Of a DNA stretch of 64,000 nt, positions 57,155 through 64,000 are shown in pieces. Position 1 is the first letter of the stretch; each line of letters starts with the position of its first letter. The notes under the pieces were generated by a model. It did no database searches, had not been told where the DNA came from, and saw only the letters and a list, made by a program, of their open reading frames with translations. The position numbers and the translations under genes are program-made. Source of the DNA: Anaspis maculata (lineage: Eukaryota; Arthropoda; Insecta; Coleoptera; Scraptiidae); contig OX421961.1 in NCBI GenBank assembly GCA_949128115.1, forward strand, positions 103,214,363-103,278,362, given 5' to 3'.

Positions 57155-58472
57155 TGGCGAAAATCAGCGGCCACCAGAATGCGCTGAACGCAGTCAAACA
57201 TGGTGGCCCAAGGGGCCTTGACAAATAGGTACCCAGCGCACAGCCCAGCGCCGTAGCGCAGTAGCACTCGACAGTTGACAGTACCTACTCCAAATCATAA
57301 GAATATTGACAGTTTTGACAGTTGAAAAATAATTAATTTTTTTTGTCTTCCTTGTTTTCCACATCGTCGTGAATGTGAGCGAGTGAGTGTTGTAGCTCTG
57401 GTTGTAGTTTGACTTGAATTACTGCGTTAGTATACGCCGATGGACACAATGCACAATGCAGCTGCAAAAAACGATACGTAAGTTGGTGAAATGCTGGCCG
57501 AAAAATGCAATCTCTGAATGCTTATTTTACATTACAGATGTTGAGTTGTGTGAGCCCCTTGCACACAAGGTGGAAATACTAAGCCCCCACAAGACAAGGC
57601 ATAGGTACAACAGGACGCATCACGAAAATGTGCCAACAATTACCGTTTAGGCCAGAAAGATGAACATTCTTTTGGAGTTATCGTACGACTCATACAATGA
57701 CTGTAAAGTGAAATTTCAGTAGCTAATAAGCATTTACCGCTGTCTATAATAATTAAAATCATAGTTTATCAATAATAATTGAGTATTCTTCAATCATAAG
57801 TTTAATCATAGCTCATCGGTTGATGTTAGTGTTTCTACAATGGAAAATATTTTCATAACGATTAAGTTGTTCTAAATCTGAACTGATGAGGCGAGTGACG
57901 GATTCTGATTTGCAGGCCAGGTATCTTCTCTCAATACCGCTGGCGTTGATCTCCAGGCTCTCCGTCTGCTCTCACTGGCTTATCGGAGATGGCTTCACGA
58001 GTTCACAACACTGTTCTAACAACTGGTCCACAGAACCCAACCTCCAAATGGTTTTCAATTATCCATTTATGAGCCATAACAAAGCACAAGAGTCTCAGTC
58101 ACAGTGAGCCCCAGTCACCCCACACACGATTAAATGACCTGCCTCAATCACTTCCTCGCACTTTGTCGAGAGGGGGGCTGATTTGGTCACCAACATGACC
58201 ATAAATATTGGGCAAATGAATCTGTATTATCGGCATTTTCTAAAACAAAAATAAGTTAGAGATACTGCAACGAAATTCCATTCCCAACGAACCTCCAGTT
58301 CTTGGCCCACTGTTACGAGTTCGTGACTGTTACGCTTTCACTGACAGCTATCACTGTTGACAGCTGTTGTGATGTAAATGCGCACTGCGTTTACTACCTA
58401 TTTGTCAAGGCCTCTTGGGCCACCATGTTTTATTGCGTACAGCGCCACCACGCGGAAAAGATTTTCGCCAAT
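57155..58472. mobile_element. middle layer of the nest
   Basis: TTGGCGAAAATCAGCGGCCACC at the left and GGAAAAGATTTTCGCCAA at the right enclose GGTGGCCCAAGGGGCCTTGA / TCAAGGCCTCTTGGGCCACC. The interior at about 57905-58010 follows a TTTGCAG and stays open for about 36 codons (…VDLQALRLLSLAYRRW…); it resembles no family I know. Confidence 0.65.
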
Positions 58473-58482
58473 TGAACTTGTT

Positions 58483-59636
58483 ATTGAACCGGCTTCAATA
58501 TGATTTGACTGCAGTGCCGTCACAATTTGTATATTGGATGTTATAAGCAGTAAGCAGTCAAAGTCGGTACTGAATCAACACCGCGGGACCTTCTAAAAGC
58601 GCACTTTTGAACGCATATATCTTGAAAAGTACAATAAGAAGAAATTTTCTGTAACCGGGGTTCTTTCGAGCACACTTTGTTCTACATATTCCGTTAACAG
58701 CGCACATAGGGGTAAATGGTCGAATGGTCTGGACAAAAGTATTTGGATCCAGACGTCCGAGGTTCGAATCTCCGCCAAGTCACTTTTTTTTTGTCTTTTT
58801 TTTCGCATTTAAAAAGCTTGACAAAGATATCGCACTGTTTGATACCAGTTTGATACCACTTTCAGTACTTGCAGGTTGAATATATTCAGTGGCAAAGCTG
58901 AAATTTTCATTAATTTTTGTATTTTCTGATTCTAGAAGAAAAAATCAATAAAATCAAGAAGGGCAGATAGGGGCAAGATTTTTTGTTATGATCTAGCACA
59001 GAAATGTCTGTTCTTTCCAATGGTATGAAACATTTCACAGAACTCAGCAGAACTTGTAACTAAATCAATTTTGAAAAACTGGAATTCGCGAAAAATTTTC
59101 CCAAAATTCTTGACACAAGAAAGTGGCGAAACTGCTCACAGTAAAAACATGAAAATATTATCCATTGCGTTAAACTGAAGTACATATCTGGTACTGATAG
59201 ATCCATCATCAAAAACTTTCTACTTTGTCTATGGAACGTAAAATCTTTTTCTAAAGTTGAGGTCTGTTTGATAGTTTTCTACAGCGACGCATTCTCTCTC
59301 AACAAGTGACAACTTCTGATCAGAAGTACGACAAGACGGGTTATGTGATCAAGTTCAAAACCACATTACATGTACCATCCACTATTCAACTTTATTAAAC
59401 GGGGAAATTCGCTTAGCTAGGGCAACTTTTCAAAATTGACTTTTGTCCAGCTATTTGGCTTGAATACCCCTATGTGCAGCGTCCACCAGCAAGAAAAGCA
59501 GACTTGATGAAAGGAACGGAAAAAGTGCGTTTTTTGAAGGTCCTGCGGTTGATCCAATACCGACTTTGACCGCTGATAATATCCAAGATACAAATTGTGG
59601 CAGCAATGCAGTCAATGCATATTGAAGCCGGTTCAC
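58483..59636. mobile_element. inner foldback, ATTGAACCGGCTTCAATATG ends
   Basis: ATTGAACCGGCTTCAATATG, then TTTGACTGCA, is mirrored by TGCAGTCAATGCATATTGAA, GCCGGTTCA. CAAAGTCGGTACTGAATCAA / TTGATCCAATACCGACTTTG also pair, and an AGGTCC-type pair follows. A tRNA-like stretch lies inside at about 58711-58785. Confidence 0.82.
58711..58790 (+). ncRNA. tRNA-like Pol III promoter with T-run terminator
   Basis: TGGTCGAATGG fits the tRNA A-box TRGYNNARNGG exactly, and GGTTCGAATCT about 30 bases further differs from the B-box by one base. CACTTTTTTTTTG follows within 20 bases, a Pol III stop. The acceptor and anticodon stems do not form well, although TCTGGA/TCCAGA pair. I read it as a tRNA-derived SINE head or tRNA pseudogene, not a working tRNA. 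Confidence 0.45.
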
Positions 59637-60103
59637 TGGTCTTTCAATAAATGTTTAGGGCAATTTTATTCGTCTTCAGACAATGACAGTATAGCCCGAG
59701 GTATAGCCTCTTGAGTAAGAACCTGCAGTTTGACGGCCAGAATTCAGCTGACAGCTTCGAACGATATTCACGGTATACTTCCGAAAACTGTATTTCGGTA
59801 ACCGTTTATTGCACAGTAATGCCTGTGGCTGTGGCATCATTTTGTTCGAAATTTAACGATCTTTATTTGACTGTTAGACACGAGGTTAGACATTTTGTTC
59901 GTAGAATCACCTTTTACGAGTTATTCAAGAAAAACGGTTGATTTTCACGAATTTTTATCTTCATGTTTTTTTTACATTGGTTACGGAGGTCACACAAGGT
60001 CACAAATTTGGATTTTTCATTAGGACTCCAAAGTGAACTAGTATAAAAAAAATCTATGGAACCTTTTGCAAGCATATGTCAGTTTTTCGCTTCCCGCTAC
60101 TGG

Positions 60104-60738
60104 TTTATTATTCATCAATATGACCACTGGCCTCGCCACTGGCACTTATTCTATTGACCTGGCTCCCAGATTGGCTCTTTCCGAAGCTCTTTCTCTCTCA
60201 TTGCAAAACTCTGCACTTCATTGAGTCATTGACCATTTGAAGATGTGCCCTTGTCATCTACGAGGCCATCTAATGTTTTGTTATTGGCCGACCAGGTGAC
60301 ACCACAGAACAAGCAGCTTTCGATTGACGTATTGAAAGGGCTTTACGCTTTGCTCTCGCGTCCTCGCTCGTATCAGTTTGCCCTTATAAAGAAAAATCAT
60401 GATAAAGGCGCAGTTCTCACCTCCACCGGAAATTGCTGAGCAGCCGATTGCGCAGTCGGTGAAAAAGCACGGTTATCTGCGAAAACTGCTGCATCCACTG
60501 CGTAAAAGAACGTACCCACTGTGAGTCGCAGCTGGGAATATCTTGTCAAAGCCAATGTCATTTTGGAAAAATTTCGCCGATTGCGTTGCGCTATGCCATC
60601 ATGTCAATGAGACACATTTCGACACCGTGTTGAAGGCTATCAAGGCTGTATCTTAGTGTATATCCTGAGATCTCCAGGACTGCGTGTCGGACTGTCGGAA
60701 ACAGTTTTTAGAGATTGCCCTCGGGATTGCCGGTGCAG
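60104..60738. other. spacer without recognised gene
   Basis: No exon, inverted pair or dispersed repeat was recognised. Open frames are short and featureless. Confidence 0.4.
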
Positions 60739-61215
60739 GCCAGGCGGTAGGTTATTTTTTATTTAAAAAAATTCTGACCAAAGCTTTTTCTTTTTTGGTA
60801 TCAAACTCTTCTTAAGGTCAGTAGGTATCTGAGTTATCGCCAGAATACGAATTGTGCTCATTCCTCCACTTCTTTGCAAAGGTAACAGGTGCCTTAAAGT
60901 TAAAGGAACAAAAAGTCTTACTAAACCATCATACTTTTTCGTTATACCATGTGATCAAAAACTTTCCACCTCTAGGCAGGCTGTGGCCTGACCAAAATCA
61001 GCATGCCAATGACCAGACCACAGCCTGCTAGAAGAGGAAAGTTTTTGATCATACGGTATCTGTCTTAATGCAAACTCACAACCCTTATGCAAATAATGAA
61101 ACCATCTGTCATCATCTCTATACCACTGTTTCTCGCGCTGTTCTTTAAAAAGATTTCTTTGTGCGGGTCAGATAAATCAATTTCAATTCTTTGTTCCAAG
61201 AATAAAGAACGGGAC
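60739..61215 (+). mobile_element. half copy of the 3500-5045 foldback
   Basis: It starts GGCCAGGCGGTA like that element and follows its left arm (GACCAAAGCTTTT, GAGTTATC, TGTGCTCATTCCTCCAC, ACTTTTTCGTTATA, TTTGTGCGGGTCAGATAAAT) but stops at the level of 3880. It is interrupted by a hairpin at 60944-61059. Confidence 0.8.
60944..61059. mobile_element. 116-base hairpin MITE nested in the half copy
   Basis: ATACCATGTGATCAAAAACT, then TTCC, is mirrored by GGAAAGTTTTTGATCATACG, GTAT. The inner words GCAGGCTGTGG / CCACAGCCTGC pair. The uninterrupted sequence at 3735-3755 shows where it went in. Confidence 0.88.
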
Positions 61216-61240
61216 ACCTGTATAGTCGTATCAAATATAC

Positions 61241-62204
61241 ACAACCAAATGGTCTAGGGATCACCCCGAAATTTTGTTTCGGCTAAAATGATAATGTCTC
61301 TAGAAAACATTGGCCGATTTTGGAAATCTTTGTGGTGCTCGATAGAGTAATCTTTTGACTGTAAGGTACCACCCGAGGTACCACACCACCTTAGGTCATG
61401 CTATTGTTGACCTTATGTATGATATACAGGGTGACAATGGAAGGGGAGCAAAAATGACCTGACTTCAGAAAGGTCCCGGTTTGAGAAGTCGCAAAATTTT
61501 CTAGGCAACATTTTTGGAATGTGTACATCAATATCCCGAAACGGTTTTGGACTTTTGATCGTATTTTGTTTTTTCAAAGAGTTATTGTGATACGATGGGA
61601 AAAATTGGTTACTATAGCAATCGTAATGCAACGGAAACTTGCCATTGGTTCATTTTGAACCACCCCGGGCTATTCAACATGTAATGCAATGTCGCAGCAT
61701 GCTTGATTTGTCATAGGACCAAAAGAGGTGCAGGTCTTCACCACTTCTTGGGGTCGATGGGTTCAAATTGTTTCATGATACATTTGACATAGCTATTGTG
61801 TGCGTTTCTGTCCAATTTTAAGGGATAGCAAGACCGCTGGCAGAGTCTGCACCAAAAAATCCGAAGAAAAAAAAACTCTTTGAAAAAACAAAATACGATC
61901 AAAAGTCCAAAACCGTTTTGGGATATTGATGTACGCTTTCCGAAAATGTCATCTAAAAAATTATGCGACTTGTTTTCTCAAAACGGGACCTTGCTAAAGT
62001 CAGGTCATTTTTGAGCTCCTTTCATTGTCACCCTGTATATCCTACAGAGGGTCAACAATCGGGTGACCTAAGGTGTTACCTTGTAGTCAAGGGATTACTT
62101 CATCGAACATCATAAAAATTTCCAAAATCGGTCGATGTTTTCTCGAGAAATTGTCAATTCAATCGAGACAAAATTTCGGGGTGATCCTTAGACCATTTGG
62201 GTTG
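61241..62204. mobile_element. foldback with inner TACAGGGTG pair
   Basis: CAACCAAATGGTCTAGGGAT, then CACCCCGAAATTTTGT, is mirrored by ACAAAATTTCGGGGTGATCC, TTAGACCATTTGGGTTG. Inside, TACAGGGTGACAATGGAAGG (61424) is mirrored by CCTTTCATTGTCACCCTGTA (ends about 62037). Arms continue to ACAAAATACGATCAAAAGTC in the centre. Confidence 0.9.
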
Positions 62205-62547
62205 TGGACAAGTATATTATAATTCGTGGTGCGATTGATATAGGGTGTTGCGCGAATAACGCAACTTTTAATTTGTTAATAAAGGACATTTTGTTTTGAA
62301 GAAGTGGTAATATTTTTTGCTTAAATTAAAGTACATAAATCTCCGACTAGGTGTGGAACACCACGTCACGTCTAACAATAAATGGCTGCCTCCATTCTGC
62401 TGGTATCTTGAAATCTCCAACTCTTGTGAACGATGCCGAGTTGAAGTGTTGATTTTCAGCAACACTTGCAGTTACAGCGCCGGCAATATTTTTAGCGCAT
62501 TTTCGTAAGAAAATGACGCTTATATGGCCGGTTTGTCTGTCTGTCTG

Positions 62548-62835
62548 TTAGTTATCATTATTATTATCAAAAAACAAAGATTTACTGTTCACTTCTAAGA
62601 AGTTGAACTCCTCCTCGGGGAATGAAGCTAGAGCTCTGGAACTTTTCCCGATGGATAGCTGATGTCCCCGAGGGTGGCCAATGGGCATTTTTTTTTTATC
62701 CATACATAGTTACCATCTAGGTTACCATCATTATTATCCAAAAACAAAGATTTCCTTTGCACTTCTAAGATGTTGAACTACTCCTCGGGGGATGAAGCTA
62801 GAGCCCTGGAACTTTTTCCGATGGATAGCTTCGGA
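62548..62835 (+). repeat. direct duplication, two copies of ~120-140 bases
   Basis: ATCATTATTATTATC..AAAAACAAAGATTT ... CTTCTAAGA.GTTGAACT.CTCCTCGGGG.ATGAAGCTAGAGC (in words) appears at about 62548-62655 and 62728-62835. It leads directly into the tandem repeat that follows. Confidence 0.8.
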
Positions 62836-62842
62836 TTTAGCT

Positions 62843-63290
62843 ATTGAAATTTCTTATCAGTGGAACGATTTTCTTGGAACTTTGAACTTACCCTTGTCAC
62901 GTACGATAATTCTTATTTTCAAGCTAAATTTTATGATCCCCGCCATCTTGACCGCCACATTGAAATCTCTTATTAGTGGGACGATTGCCATGAAACTTGG
63001 AACACACTCTTGTCTCGTATGAACATTCTAATTTCCAAGCTGAATTCCATGATTCCGCCGCCATCATCTTGCTGCCATATTGGAATCTCTTATTTGTGGA
63101 ACGATTGTGATGAAACTTCGAACTTACTTTTCTCTCGTAGTTACATTCTTATTTTCAAGCTGAGGCTCATGATTCCGCCGGCATCTTGGCCGCTATATTG
63201 AAATTTCTCATTAGTGAACGATTTTCATGAAACTTGGAACTTACTCTTGTCTCGTATTCATATTATAACATTCTTATTCTCAAGCTGGAC
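62843..63290 (+). repeat. tandem repeat, ~118-base unit, about four copies
   Basis: Each unit runs ATTGAAATTTCTTATTAGTG, GAACGATT..CATGAAACTT, ACTCTTGTCTCGTA, CATTCTTATTTTCAAGCTGA, ATGATTCCGCCGCCATCTTG. Starts lie near 62845, 62960, 63080 and 63197. Divergence between units is moderate. Confidence 0.85.
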
Positions 63291-63304
63291 TTCATTTCTG
63301 TCAT

Positions 63305-63538
63305 GCCCGTATTCATAGTCGTTGTCAAGTGCACCTTGTTCAAGTATCACTTTAAATCAAGCTGTAACTCAGGTATGATTTCTGTTTCATGGACATATTT
63401 TTGGCTTTTCCCGTGAAATAGTATTTCTCGAGGAAAGCCAAAGTTATGTCTATGAAACAGACGTAGGTACTTGAGTTAGAGCTTGATTTAAAGTGATTCT
63501 TGAACGAGGTGCACTTGACAACAACTATGAATACGGGC
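63305..63538. mobile_element. 234-base MITE, GCCCGTATTCATAGT ends
   Basis: GCCCGTATTCATAGTCGTTG, then TCAAGTGCACCT, is mirrored by AGGTGCACTTGACAACAACT, ATGAATACGGGC. The arms extend through ACTTTAAATCAAGCT / AGCTTGATTTAAAGT nearly to the centre. Confidence 0.9.
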
Positions 63539-64000
63539 CTGCTAATAACCCCAGTGGTTGAACAAACTGACACCAGAACAAAATGTCCCTGTACTTCACT
63601 ATTCATTTTATATTAGAAAACGAACCCCTGCAAAGCTGGTATCAAAAGTTGCTTGTACTGCAGTGTTATCTACCGGCCAGTACCAGAAGATGACGATGAC
63701 GATTTTTTGTATATTTTCGCCCAACAAATCAACTTTGAAAATCTGTTCGCATTCTCTTGAAATGCAGTTCAACACTTTTTCTAAATGTATTCCAGAAAGC
63801 GTCAATAGTTGTTATCCAGCATATCTTCACGTTCAGAAGACGTCAATTTTATTATTATTGTACCTGGCGTTCAGTAAAACCTAATATCAAAGCAGGCAAG
63901 CATATGAAAACGTAGAGCTTAGATTGAATTAATTTAAACCGTCACTGTCACTTTTACCGGCAATCGTGTAATTTCTGGGTGACTTATCACTTATCAGTCT
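63539..64000. other. sequence without recognised gene
   Basis: No repeat or exon was recognised. An open frame of 108 codons at 63558-63884 has no known domain. Confidence 0.35.

Larger units (their letters stand above)
56702..60103. mobile_element. 3.4 kb foldback with two nested inverted pairs
   Basis: The outer arms (about 450 bases) begin CCAGTAGCAGGAA and end TTCCCGCTACTGG. GAATAACTCGTAAACGGTGT, AAAATGATGCC and CGGTTACCGAAATACAG recur inverted at 59780-59940, and CGTCAAACTGCAGGTTC pairs with GAACCTGCAGTTTGACG. A second pair is 57155-57240 / 58394-58472 (CAAACATGGTGGCCCAAG and CTTGGGCCACCATG). A third element lies at 58483-59636. No transposase was seen. Confidence 0.85.

Noticed and set aside
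58711..58790. Functional tRNA gene
   Set aside because: A- and B-boxes fit, but acceptor, anticodon and T stems pair poorly.
58593..58808. Minus-strand open frame with LAEIRTSD
   Set aside because: It is an antisense translation of the tRNA-like segment, a known source of false proteins.
62843..63290. CRISPR array
   Set aside because: Units are contiguous without unique spacers and the genome is eukaryotic.

Overview
This is eukaryotic, almost certainly insect, nuclear DNA. It is AT-rich, its genes are split by GT/AG introns, and it holds CR1/Jockey-type LINE remains and very many foldback (inverted-repeat) elements. The two best-matched genes are arthropod-like: the Goosecoid N-terminus and homeodomain resemble the fly protein, and the S6 kinase exon carries a TOS motif. 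I cannot fix the insect order.

Three host genes are supported. (1) goosecoid (Gsc), minus strand: exon 1 at 25633-25987 and exon 2 at 17460-17719. The two join in phase and encode 205 residues up to homeodomain position 46. I do not find the exon with the rest of the homeodomain, so it probably lies left of base 1. (2) COX10 (heme A synthesis, protoheme IX farnesyltransferase), minus strand, 45176-46739: six exons join cleanly into a complete 385-residue protein, the only complete gene here. (3) Ribosomal protein S6 kinase, plus strand: only the first coding exon, from ATG 55513, is visible; the kinase domain should lie to the right of the window.

Layout: 1-17.4 kb is repeat-rich sequence, probably the second Gsc intron. 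17.5-26.0 kb is Gsc exon 2, intron 1 and exon 1. 26-45 kb is intergenic, with a CR1/Jockey-like LINE split by a 2.4 kb foldback, more foldbacks and small MITEs. 45.2-46.7 kb is COX10. 47-55 kb is nested foldbacks. 55.5 kb is the S6K first exon, followed by what is probably its intron, which carries a 3.4 kb three-level nest, further palindromes and a tandem repeat.

The main feature is the density of inverted repeats. Summing the spans I could pair by eye gives about 29 kb of 64 kb, in roughly 28 elements from 0.1 to 3.4 kb. Many share a TACAGGGTG / CACCCTGTA motif, at the outer ends in some and symmetrically inside the arms in others. Two of them (12.4-13.9 kb and 43.7-45.0 kb) have arms built from the same tandem ~150-base unit that begins with this motif. 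Some insertions can be dated against each other because the uninterrupted site is still readable: a foldback inside the LINE (7-base target duplication) and a Harbinger-like MITE inside one arm of a palindrome (TTA duplication). The genes are unrelated in function and share no operon-like organisation. Boundaries of repeats were read by eye and may be off by several bases.
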